Shown here one piece after another: positions 26,783-35,260 of a stretch of DNA of 64,000 nt. Each line of letters opens with the position of its first letter. The first letter of the stretch is position 1. The notes below the pieces were generated by a model. That model saw nothing but the letters and a program-made list of their open reading frames with translations. It was not told where the DNA came from and ran no database searches. Origin of the DNA: Diphasiastrum complanatum (lineage: Eukaryota; Streptophyta; Lycopodiopsida; Lycopodiales; Lycopodiaceae); contig CM055096.1 of assembly GCA_029204225.1 (NCBI GenBank), positions 46,635,079 through 46,699,078 on the forward strand. The letters run 5' to 3'. The position numbers and the translations under genes are program-made.

Positions 26783-27601
26783 CTACCATCTTGAATTCAC
26801 TAACAAGAAAACTTTAACATTTCTTATGCCTTCACCATCATCTCCTGTCAATATGATATCATCAACATAAAGTACTAAAATGATGATCTTTCCATCATTA
26901 CATTTGATGTACAAAGAAGGCTCATAAGAGCTAATCACAAAGCCAAGAGAGTAGAGAAAATCATGCAACCTAGAGTACCAAGCTCTAGGTGCTTGCTTCA
27001 AGCCATATAGGCTCTTCTTTAAGTGGCAAACCTTGTCCTTCTCACCATCCTTGATGAAGCCCTTGGGTTGCAACATGTATATTTCCTCCTCCAAGTAGCC
27101 ATTCAAAAAAGCATTTGTCACATCCATTTGATAGAGATTCCACTTGAATAAAGTAGCAATACAAATGATCAATCTAATGGCTACAAGTTTTGCTATAGGA
27201 GCAAATGCTACTTCATAATCTATGCCTTTAGTTTGAAGAAACCCCTTAGCAACCAATCTAGCTTTGTACTTACTTCTAGTTCCATCTTGATTGTACTTTG
27301 ATCTATAGATCCACTTACATGCCTGTGGCTTCTTCCTATATGGAAGGTGTACAAGATTCCAAGTTTGATTATCTATCAAAGCATCAAACTCTACTTGCAT
27401 TGCATCTCTCCAAACTTGTGATCTACTTGCATCTTCATAACATGATGGCTCTTCAAGCATTGTGGTTAGAAAAGAGTAAGAGGTATAAGGAGATGTGTCT
27501 TCCCTTTGCTTTCCTTTTTCAAAGTATGTGAGCCTTGAAGGCTCAGCCTTGCTCCTTGTGGATCTTCTTGGCTCCTTTTTTTTTCTTATACAACATCTCA
27601 A
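26783..27601 (-). pseudogene. Copia reverse transcriptase (element 1)
   Basis: The open frame has WRDAMQVEFDALIDNQTW, ACKWIYRSKYNQDGT, KARLVAKGFLQ, MDVTNAFLNGYL with the first catalytic Asp, KSLYGLKQAPRAWY and the catalytic YVDD (LYVDDIILTG). It stops soon after. The 5' end (KKKEPRRSTRSK) is joined to integrase sequence through a T/A homopolymer at about 27575-27587, with the usual linker region lost. Confidence 0.9.
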
Positions 27602-28675
27602 ATGGTGTCTTTCCTCCTATTGCAAGATTTGGAAGCTTATTACAAAGATAGTTTGCACATGCAACTGCCTCTTCCCAAAATTCTTTAGGCAGAGAAGCTT
27701 CTAGCCTAATGGCTTTTGCACATTCACACAAAGTTCTATTTTTTCTCTCAGCAACTCCATTTTGCTAAGGAGTATATGAACAAGAAAACTCTCTTTGAAT
27801 ACCCTCTCTCTCACAAAAGTCTTTAAACTTATTGGAAGTGTACTCTCTTCCACTATCACTTCTTAAAGCTTTTAACTTGAAAGGAAACTGCTTCTCTGCA
27901 TAAGCTTTGAAAGTAAGAAAAACATCATAAACCATGGCTTTTGAAGACAACATATAGATCCAAGAATATCTTGTATAATCATCTACAAAAGAGACAAAGC
28001 GATTGGCTCCTCCTTTGCTCTTAGTTGATGAGAAATGAACATCAGAGTGTACAAGTTCAAATGGTTGCTTTGTCTTGATACTTGTTCTAGGAAAAGGCCT
28101 TCTATGTGACTTTGCCAGCACACAAGCTTCACAAAGTAGAAGCTCCTCTTTGGTAGACCAACAACTTTTCCTTCTTTGACCATAGATTGCATGGCTTTGA
28201 AATTGGGATGACCCAATCTCTTGTGCCACAGATCCTCCTGTAGAACCTTGGTCTCATAAGCAATATTTGAAATGTTAGCACTCTCCCTAGAATCTCGTTT
28301 GTACAACTTACCAGTTCTAGATCCTCTAGCAATAACTTTATGTTCTCTTGAGATTATACACTTTTCAGCTTGAAACTTGACATCCAATCCACTATCAAAC
28401 AACTGTCCTACACTAATGAGATTCTTGGTCAATCTAGGTACATACATTACATCATGTAAGCAAAAAGATTTTGATGATGATGCATGCAATGGAATACTAC
28501 CCATTTCTTCAATTCTATACTCTACATCATTAGCAGTATAGATTGACCTTTTTGCACCTAGATATGGCATGAGAATAGTGAAAGAGTTCCTAGAACTAGA
28601 CATATGGGAACTAGTCCCACTATTTATCCACCAGACTTCATTCTTAAAAGGAAAAGATGAAAAAATAGACATCAT
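27602..28675 (-). pseudogene. Copia protease/GAG-pre-integrase and integrase (element 1)
   Basis: The protease motif reads WWINSGTSSHMS, with Asn in place of the catalytic Asp. GAG-pre-integrase follows (LWHKRLGHPNFKAM). Integrase has the first Asp (HSDVH), the second in LRSDSGREYTS and the Glu in QNGVAERK. A TAG stop replaces the expected Gln codon just before QNGVAERK (about 27763). A frame change lies near 28130-28230. Enzymatically dead. Confidence 0.88.
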
Positions 28676-28696
28676 TAGTGAATCCTCTCTTTCACT

Positions 28697-29530
28697 CTAT
28701 ACACCCTCACACTCATCCTCATTAGTAGGGTTAGCTTGTTTGGATTGGTTTTTCTTCTTGAAACAGTTTGATGCACAGTGTCCTTTCTTGCCACATAAAA
28801 AACACTTGATCTTTGATAGCTTCTTCTTGCCACTGGATGTTGCAGCTTGTGAGGACTGATCCTCACCACCTTCTTTGGCTTTGTCCTTCTTGAAGTGTTG
28901 TTGTCCTTTGCCCTTGCCTCTTGACTTGTCTCTAATGAAGAGTGCTTTGTCATCTCCACCATCTTTCAATGAAAGTCTGTTGATCCTCAGCATCTTGTTC
29001 TCTTGTCTGCTTTCTTCAGCAATGAGAACACCTTGCAGTGTCTCCAAGGATGGAAGATCTTCCCTGACAGCATAAGTCTGCACAATATTGTCATACTCAT
29101 CTCTAAGTCCATTTAGGACTACTTGAACAAGTTCAGTGTTCTTAAGAGCATCACTAATACCAGCTAACTCTTGATGAAGATCCTTAACTCTCATGACATA
29201 TGATGAAGCACTCTCATCTACTCTCTGATAACTTAGAAATATTTGGTTTCTAAGTGTAAGCAATCTAGAAGTAATTTTGATTTCATAGATTGCTTTTAGA
29301 GTATCCCAAGCTTCCTTGGCAGTGGTGCATGTACTGATCTCTCTTAACACTTCATTGGTAACATTCATTTTTATAAAATGAAGGGCAATTCTGGTTCTTT
29401 TGTGGAATGCTGCAGCTTCATTAGGTGCAGCAAGTTCTTCTTCAGCTCCACTCACAATATCCATTACATCCTATAGAATCAACAATGATTCCATTCTGAT
29501 CTTCCACATTGCATAATTGGAAGATGTTAA
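28697..29530 (-). pseudogene. Copia gag (element 1)
   Basis: A UBN2-type gag (REISTCTTAKEAWDTLKAIY, RVKDLHQELAGISDAL, LVQVVLNGLRDEYDNI) is followed by a Lys-rich linker and the CCHC knuckle CFLCGKKGHCASNC. The main frame is open from 29464. The N-terminal LTSSNYAMWKIRM lies upstream, interrupted by a stop, and is joined to RT sequence at about 29530. The plus-strand gag at 31742-32306 is a close relative. Confidence 0.88.
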
Positions 29531-30078
29531 GTGTTTCAGTCCATACAGACTTTTGAACAAAAGACAAACTTTTGATTCATCACCTTCCTTCACAAAACCT
29601 GGAGGCTACTCCATATAAATCTTCTCCTCAAGGTAACCATTGAGAAATGCATTAGAAACATCAAGCTGGAACATACTCCATTTGTGAAAACATGCAAGAG
29701 AGATTGAGTATTCGAATTGTTATTATCTTTGCAACTGGTGCAAAGGTGTCTTCACAGTCAAGACCTTTGATCTGTGAGTAGCCTTTGGCACAAAGTCTTG
29801 CTTTATACTTATTGATTGATCATCATGATTATACTTGATTCTAAATACCCACTTACATCCAATCACATGCATGTTGTTTTGTGGCTCCACAAGCTCCCAT
29901 GTGTTATTTGACATCAAGGCTTCAAATTCTTGGGTCATTGCTTCAACCCACTCCTTGGATTGAAAAGCTTCTTGGACATCCTTAGGCTCTTCATCTGATG
30001 TATGCCATTGTGCTCTTGCCTTAGATTTTTCAAGCATACTGTTCTTTGATCAATCTTGTGCAATCACAACGCCTCAGT
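29530..30078 (-). pseudogene. Copia RT N-terminal fragment joined to gag and to an LTR-B-like block
   Basis: The minus frame 30037-29723 reads KDVQEAFQSKEWVEAMTQEF and HVIGCKWVFRIKYNHD. It continues with frame breaks to SKVCLLFKSLYGLK at about 29530, where gag begins. The first codons (MLEKSKARAQWHTSDE, 29992-30078) are also found, in the opposite sense relative to LTR direction, inside LTR-B (34062-34150). Next to it, 30075-30099 is a 25-base match to the RNase H segment at 33250-33274. Confidence 0.75.
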
Positions 30079-30148
30079 CTTTCATGCAAGGAGCAAGCAA
30101 AAACACTGATGATCTGATGTATACGCCCTCACCTCTTCAAAGCATGAT

Positions 30149-30160
30149 GCTTAGATACCA
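30149..30160 (-). other. Copia primer-binding site (minus copy)
   Basis: The minus strand reads TGGTATCTAAGC directly after the LTR-A terminal CA, one base from TGGTATCAGAGC, the complement of the initiator tRNA(Met) 3' end. Confidence 0.8.
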
Positions 30161-30304
30161 TGTGAGAAATCCATAAATCATAATATGGATGGACAAACTA
30201 GGATTTGAATCTAGGACCTCTCTCATACCGGATGGGATGCTCTACCATTGAGCTATCCGCCCTGTTTGATAGTTCTCTCTAGAGTGTGGATTGATATTCC
30301 AACA
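30161..30304 (-). repeat. Copia LTR-A, minus copy, with embedded tRNA-like sequence
   Basis: 144 bp on the minus strand, from TGTTGGAATATC to ATTTCTCACA, preceded by GCTTGAGGGGGGGG (PPT-like, 30305-30317) and followed by a PBS. It contains a 73-nt tRNA-like segment. It is the inverted partner of 30858-31000 and more decayed in the tRNA part. Confidence 0.85.
30190..30262 (-). tRNA. tRNA-like sequence inside LTR-A (degenerate copy)
   Basis: The acceptor arms GGGCGGA and TTTGTCC pair with three G-T wobbles. The D stem GCTC/GAGC is perfect. The anticodon stem has one mismatch and the T stem one mismatch. The loop TCCGGTA puts CGG at the anticodon position but has C at position 33 where U is near universal. 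The A box is TAGCTCAATGG and the B box GATTCAAATCC (two changes from consensus). It is unlikely to be a working tRNA gene. Confidence 0.6.
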
Positions 30305-30421
30305 CCCCCCCCTCAAGCCACACTTGGTTGGGGTCCTAGTTGTCACCTGCCCCACAACTTGGGCCACCTAACCATGGCTTTGACACCATGAACTGTTAGG
30401 TCTAACTTGGCTTTGATACCA

Positions 30422-30580
30422 TGTGAAGTTCTTAGCACGTGTGAACTTCACCACACACCTTACAGGATCTTAGTGAGGTGTTGTGATTGCACAAGATTGA
30501 TCAAAGAACAGTATGCTTGAAAAATCTAAGGCAAGAGCACAATGGCATACATCAGATGAAAAAATCTAACTCTTCACTAT
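30422..30580 (-). repeat. LTR-B 3'-end fragment, minus orientation
   Basis: This is the reverse complement of the last ~155 bp of LTR-B (34045-34200). Its CTTCACA terminus is followed on the minus strand by TGGTATCAAAGC (30410-30421), a one-change initiator-Met PBS. Only about 105 bp separate that PBS from the PPT-like tract and LTR-A. At 30574-30580 it switches to integrase sequence through the shared bases cactatc. Confidence 0.8.
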
Positions 30581-30832
30581 CACTTCTTAAAGCTTTTAAC
30601 TTGAAAGGAAATAACTTCTCTACATAAGCTTTGAAAGTAAGAAAAACATCATAAACCATGGCTTTTGAAGACAGCATATAGATCCAAGAATATCTTGTAA
30701 AATCATCTATAGAAGAGACAAAGCAGTTGGCTCCTCCTTTGCTCTTAGTTGATGAGAAATGAACATCAGAGTGTACAAGTTCAAATGGTTGCTTTGTCTT
30801 GATACTTAATCTAGGAAAAGCCCTTCTGTGTG
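30581..30832 (-). mobile_element. Copia integrase fragment
   Basis: About 250 bp closely matching 27857-28108 of element 1 in the same orientation, with scattered substitutions. It begins inside LTR-B-derived sequence and ends at a G-rich tract. It is too short for a domain. It is a captured or rearranged piece. Confidence 0.85.
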
Positions 30833-30836
30833 ATGC

Positions 30837-30857
30837 TTGAGGGGGGGGGGGGGGGAG
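30837..30857 (+). other. G-rich PPT-like tract before LTR-A (plus copy)
   Basis: GCTTGA followed by about 15 G and AG lies directly before the LTR-A TG. The minus copy has the same GCTTGA plus 8 G. The position matches a polypurine tract, though this normally precedes a 3' LTR. Confidence 0.65.
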
Positions 30858-31000
30858 TGTTGGATATCAATCCACACTCTAGAGAGAACTATCAAACAGG
30901 GCAGATAGCTCAGTGGTAGAGCATCTTATTCGGTATGAGGGAGGTCATGGGTTCGAATCCTAGTCTGTCCATCCATATTATGATTTATGGATTTCTCACA
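30858..31000 (+). repeat. Copia LTR-A, plus copy, with embedded tRNA-like sequence
   Basis: 143 bp from TGTTGGATATC to ATTTCTCACA, preceded by the G-rich tract and followed by TGGTATCAGAGC. Half of the LTR is a tRNA-like sequence. The first 41 bp (to ATCAAACA) and the last 29 bp are ordinary LTR sequence shared with the inverted copy. Confidence 0.88.
30899..30971 (+). tRNA. tRNA-like sequence inside LTR-A (anticodon position CGG)
   Basis: The acceptor stem GGGCAGA/TCTGTCC has seven pairs (one G-T). The D arm GCTC-AGTGGTA-GAGC is perfect. The anticodon arm TCTTA/TGAGG has two wobbles with loop TTCGGTA, giving CGG (Pro) with U33. The T arm ATGGG-TTCGAAT-CCTAG has one mismatch at the first pair. 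The A box TAGCTCAGTGG and B box GGTTCGAATCC match Pol III consensus. Position 37 is T where a purine is expected, and the variable loop has one extra base, so aminoacylation is doubtful. The next run of four or more T is near 31054, so a Pol III transcript could run through the PBS. Confidence 0.72.
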
Positions 31001-31012
31001 TGGTATCAGAGC
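31001..31012 (+). other. Copia primer-binding site
   Basis: TGGTATCAGAGC directly after the LTR-A terminal CA is the exact complement of the plant initiator tRNA(Met) 3' end used by most copia elements. Confidence 0.92.
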
Positions 31013-31741
31013 GTCATGCTTTGAAGAGGTGAGGGTGTATACATCATATCATAAGTGTTTTTGCTTCCAGGAACTCGGATTTGGGAGAGGGATTCAAACT
31101 TGTTGAGAAACAAGCAATCTGAGGATCATAAGTGGATCAAATCAAGGCTGATCTGATCTAGTGGAGCTCTGTATGGACAGAGAGCTCACACGTGTGAAAT
31201 CAGCCCTCATTAATGAGTGCTACTTCTCAAGGAATCATCCAAATTTGATGTTATAGCTTGTTGGATAGCAATCAGAGAGTTTGAGAGGGTACTCAACTCA
31301 TGGGATATGCCAAAGTGAGCACACATCTTTCTTTTTCACCATTTTCATCAATTTTCACTGTCAATCAAGTAGAATTGGATAGAAATGAGTGTTCTGAGGT
31401 CTTAGACTTTTCATTTCACACATATTATTGTGTTTGAGTTGAAAGTAAGTTCTTAGAGAGTTTATCAATACTTTGAAACTCGTGGGAGAGATAGACTTCT
31501 TGCTTGCATGTGCTTCTTCTTTTGTGACTGAAGCAAGATCCAAATTCAAGATAGATTAATTTTTTGTATTGAGAATTTGTTCTCACATCTATTTCTAGAT
31601 TTCATAGGGTGGATCAACATCTGTGTTAGATCCTAGATTGAGATAGCAAGCAACATCCTTTCAGCTCCATTTTTTATCATTACTAGAATTTCTCACCAAG
31701 AATATGTCTTTCTGATTCACATTTCTTAGAGCACAGTGAGA

Positions 31742-32306
31742 GATTAACATCTTCCAATTATGCAATGTGGAAGATTAGAATGGAATCATTGTTGATTCTA
31801 CATGATGTAATGGATATTGTGAGTGGAGCTGCAGAAGAACCTGCTGCACCTAATGAAGCTGCAACATTCCACAAAAGAACCTGAATAAATGCCTACAATG
31901 AAGTGTTAAGAGAGATCAGTACATGCACTACTGCCAAGGAAGCTTGGGATACTCTAAAAACAATCTACGAAATCAAAAATACTTCTAGATTGCTTACACT
32001 TAGAAACCAAATATTTCTAAGTTATCAGAGAGTAGATGAGGGTGCTTCATCATATGTCATGAGAGTTAAGGATCTTCATCAAGAGTTAGCTGGTATTAGT
32101 GATGCTCTTAAGAACACTGAACTTGTTCAAGTAGTCCTAAATGGACTTAGAGATGAGTATGACAATATTGTGCACACTTATGCTGTCAGGGAGGATCTTC
32201 CATCCTTGGAGACACTGCAAGGTGTTCTCATTGCTGAAGAAAGCAGGCAAGAGAACAAGATGCTGAGGATTAACAGACTTTCATTGAAAGATGGTGGAGA
32301 TGACAA
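31742..32306 (+). pseudogene. Copia gag (element 2), truncated
   Basis: It begins with TSSNYAMWKIRM and has a stop near 31882. It is then open from 31903 with REISTCTTAKEAWDTLKTIY and LVQVVLNGLRDEYDNI, ending at SLKDGGDDK. It is nearly the same protein as the minus-strand gag at 28697-29530. At about 32306 it runs into RT sequence (GDES-KVC) in a mismatched frame. The zinc knuckle is missing. Confidence 0.88.
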
Positions 32307-33455
32307 AACAAAGGTGATGAATCGAAAGTTTGTCTTTTTTACAAAAGTTTGTATGGAGTGAAGTAGGCACCAAGGTCTTGGTATGCAAGGCTCAATTCCT
32401 ATCTCATATCACTTGGATTTTGTCTAAGTGAATATGACCCTTCTCTGTATTATAAGTTTGTAGATAACTTTGTAATTATTCTTCTCATCTATGTAGATGA
32501 TATCATTCTTAGTGGAAACAATGAGAAGTTAGTTGAAGAAACTAAGCATGCACTTGGTACTAAGTTTAAGATACAGGACTTAGGAGCTCTTCACTATATT
32601 CTAGGCCTTGAAATAGATTTTTGAAAAGGTCATGCATTTATAAGCCAAACTAGATATGCACTTTCCATGTTCAGAAAATTCCATATGGAAAACTATAAAG
32701 GCATAGATACACCTATGGAGCACACTGTAAAAGTTCCTATTAAAGATGATGAAAAATTCTTTGAGGACGTCACTCTTTATAGGAGTCTTATTGGCTCACT
32801 TATTTGGTTAATAGTGACTAGGCTTGATCTAAGCTTTTGTGTTCATAAGCTAAGTCAACACATGCAGGATCCAAAGTTATATCATTGGAAGTTGGCTAAA
32901 AGAGTCTTGAGGTATATATCTTCTACCTTGGATTATGGACTATTCTATGAAGGAGAAGATCTGACTTTGATTGCTTTTTCAGATTCAGATTTTGCAGGAG
33001 ACAGGTTGGATAGGAAATCCACAAGTGCGTACACTATTTTTCTTGGAGGAAATCTGGTTTCTTGGCTATCAAAGAAGCAAGCGACTATTTCCTTATCATC
33101 CTGTGAAGCTGAATACAAATCTCTTACAACCACAACAAAGGAGGTTTTATGGATCAAAAGGCTAATTTTGGAGCTAAAGTGTTATGCAGATGAAGATTTA
33201 CCAATTATCAAGAATGATAACATTTCTGCTCAGGCTCTTGCAAATAATCCAGTCTTTCATGCAAGGAGCAAGCATATTGAAGTGGCTCATCATTTTGTAA
33301 GAGAAAAATTCATTGGGAGAGAGATCTCATTGGAGCATGTTTCATCTTCAGATTGTGTTGCAGATATTGTCACCAAACCTCTACTCAAAAATGTGTTTAT
33401 GAAGATGAGGTCTAACCTTGGCCTGATTTCGAAGTCTATGTTGATAGGAACATAA
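32307..33455 (+). pseudogene. Copia RT C-terminal part and RNase H (element 2)
   Basis: RT starts near KSLYG, has the catalytic YVDD (IYVDDIILSG, about 32490) and passes several stops. The frame from 32667 to 33455 is open for 262 codons: YRSLIGSLIWLIVTRLDLSF, then RNase H with Asp (AFSDSDFAGD), Glu (SSCEAEYKSL), Asp (IIKNDNISAQAL) and HARSKHIEVAHHFVREK. The RNase H is well kept compared with the RT. Confidence 0.9.
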
Positions 33456-33469
33456 ATTTTAAGGAGGAG

Positions 33470-34200
33470 TGTGAAGATTATTAAAATATTATCTTCCTAT
33501 CTCGAGTTTGGGGCCATGTCCATGGTGATTTCCACTAAAATTCATGTTGTACATTAAAGGAGTGTGAATTGAGCACATATCCTTCTAGTGTAGCTTGGAT
33601 TTGAGTTAGATAGGTTCAATTATGATGACATGCAGATGTTTAGATAGCATGCAAAGTCTTACTGTATGCATGCAAGCCACATGCAATCAGTGCATGCAAC
33701 ATGCAAAGTAGTTTCAGTGATCTACACATGTCTAGGCAGTTTTATGATTTGACATGCAGTACATGCAGCATACATGCATGCAGTTACACATGTAGATCTC
33801 TGGTAGGTGAATTAGTTCAGTTAAGTGGACTTTCCATGCAACTCCACTGTAAGAATTCGAGTCTCTCTCATGTAGGAAAAGCTGGGCATGTTTTGCCATA
33901 TTGTGAATATTGAGATTTTGGTGTTTTGGACTCATTCTCTCTCTACTCGAGTTTGCTATGCTTGATTTTCTCTCTCTATCCGAGAGCAGCCTCTTTTTTC
34001 CCATATTGAGCACTTAGAACTATTTCTAACATTCATTTCTCATAGTGAAGAGTTAGATTTTTTAATCTGATGTATGCCATTGTGCTCTTGCCTTAGATTT
34101 TTCAAGCATACTGTTCTTTGATCAATCTTGTGCAATCACAACACCTCAGTAAGATCCTGTAAGGTGTGTGGTGAAGTTCACACGTGCTAAAAACTTCACA
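33470..34200 (+). repeat. Copia LTR-B (731 bp)
   Basis: It starts TGTGAAG right after the purine tract and ends CTTCACA, so its termini are a 7-bp inverted repeat. The right end is confirmed by the inverted fragment at 30422-30580, where the same end abuts a PBS. It contains ten CATGCA motifs between about 33630 and 33790, and an 87-bp block shared with the RT fragment at 29992-30078. Confidence 0.85.
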
Positions 34201-34382
34201 CCTTGGCACTTGATTTTGATCTTCCAAAAGATCATTTTCAAGAGGCTCCTCCTCGGGTGTTGCAAGATCTTCATCACCTAAGAGATTAGATGAAGTTGGG
34301 ACAACTTGTAACTTTGAGATTCATCAAACAAGACATCCTTGCTAACTTTTACTTTCTTTGAAATAGGATCAAATATCCTATA

Positions 34383-35260
34383 TCATTTGCTATTTTCACT
34401 ATAGCCTAAAAATATACCTTTGAAGGAAGTTGCATCTTCTTTCCTTCTTGTTTCCAAAGGAATGTGGACATAACATGTACATCCAAACACTTTAAAATGT
34501 TTTACATTGGGCTTATTGCCAAACAAAGCTTGAAATGGTGAGATCCCACCAATAGCACTACTAGGAAGCCTATCACATAAGTAATTAGCACAAGTTATGG
34601 CCTCCCCCCAAAAAGTGATGGGTAGAGATGCATCAAGTCTTAAAGACTTTGCACATTCACAAAGACTCCTATTTCTCCTCTCGGCCACCCCATTTTGTTG
34701 GGGGGTGTAAGGACAAGTGAGTTCTCTTTTAGTGCCATTGATAACACAAAAGTCTCTCGTCTTGTTGGAGATATACTCTCCTCCATTATCACATCTTAGA
34801 ACTTTAATGCAAGAACTAAGTTGCTTTTCCACTAGAGACTTAAACTTTACAAAAGCTTCATATACAAGGCTTTTCTTAGGCAATAATTCAATCCAAGTGT
34901 ATCTAGTCCAATCATCAATAAAAGTCACATACATAAAAGCTCCTCCAGTACTTTCATGAGAAAAAGTATGTACATCCAAATGGATAAGATCTAAAGGTGA
35001 GGTAGATCTTGTTAAAGATCTCTTGTAGGAAGTCTTGTGTGACTTTGCAAGGCCACATGCCTCACACACTTTGCCACACTTCTTGAAAGCTTTTGGTAGG
35101 CCGAGAGCTAGCTCCTTTGATGCCATGGATTCCATTGATTGAAGATTAGGATGGCCCAATCTTTTGTGCCAAAGCTCCACTTGAGTCAACTCCTCCCTAA
35201 CCATATTCACACTTTCAATAGCCACATTAGCATCCACTTGAGAAGCCTTCCTTGCTTAAT
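34383..35260 (-). pseudogene. Copia integrase (element 3)
   Basis: The open frame from 35237 has GAG-pre-integrase LWHKRLGHPNLQSM, Asp in LIHLDVHTF, IDDWTRYTWIEL, Asp in LRCDNGGEYIS, Glu in QQNGVAERRN and the C-terminal FKVFGCTCYVHIP... KGIFLGY. The core residues are all present. It is out of frame with the gag-protease ORF by one shift near 35240-35260. Confidence 0.9.

Larger units (their letters stand above)
26691..29530 (-). mobile_element. Ty1/copia element 1, minus strand, truncated at both ends
   Basis: Minus-strand order is gag, protease, integrase, RT. The 3' end is cut inside RT after SQSKYATSILERFGL near 26690, where the gypsy 3' region begins, so RNase H and the 3' LTR are missing. 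At its 5' end gag is fused to an RT fragment of another copy at about 29530. There is an in-frame stop, a frameshift and a deletion between integrase and RT. Confidence 0.9.
31013..33469 (+). mobile_element. Copia element 2, plus strand: leader, partial gag, RT C-terminus, RNase H
   Basis: A 730-bp leader is followed by gag (31742-32306), then a large deletion that removes the knuckle, protease, integrase and RT N-terminus, then RT/RNase H to 33455 and the purine tract AAGGAGGAG. The 5' LTR is LTR-A (143 bp) but the 3' LTR is the unrelated LTR-B (731 bp). The unit is therefore a chimera or the product of later rearrangement. Confidence 0.88.

Noticed and set aside
30899-30971. A normal functional nuclear tRNA-Pro(CGG) gene
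   Set aside because: T at position 37, an extra variable-loop base, a T-stem mismatch, and location inside an LTR that exists in a second decayed copy make an LTR component more likely than a host tRNA gene.
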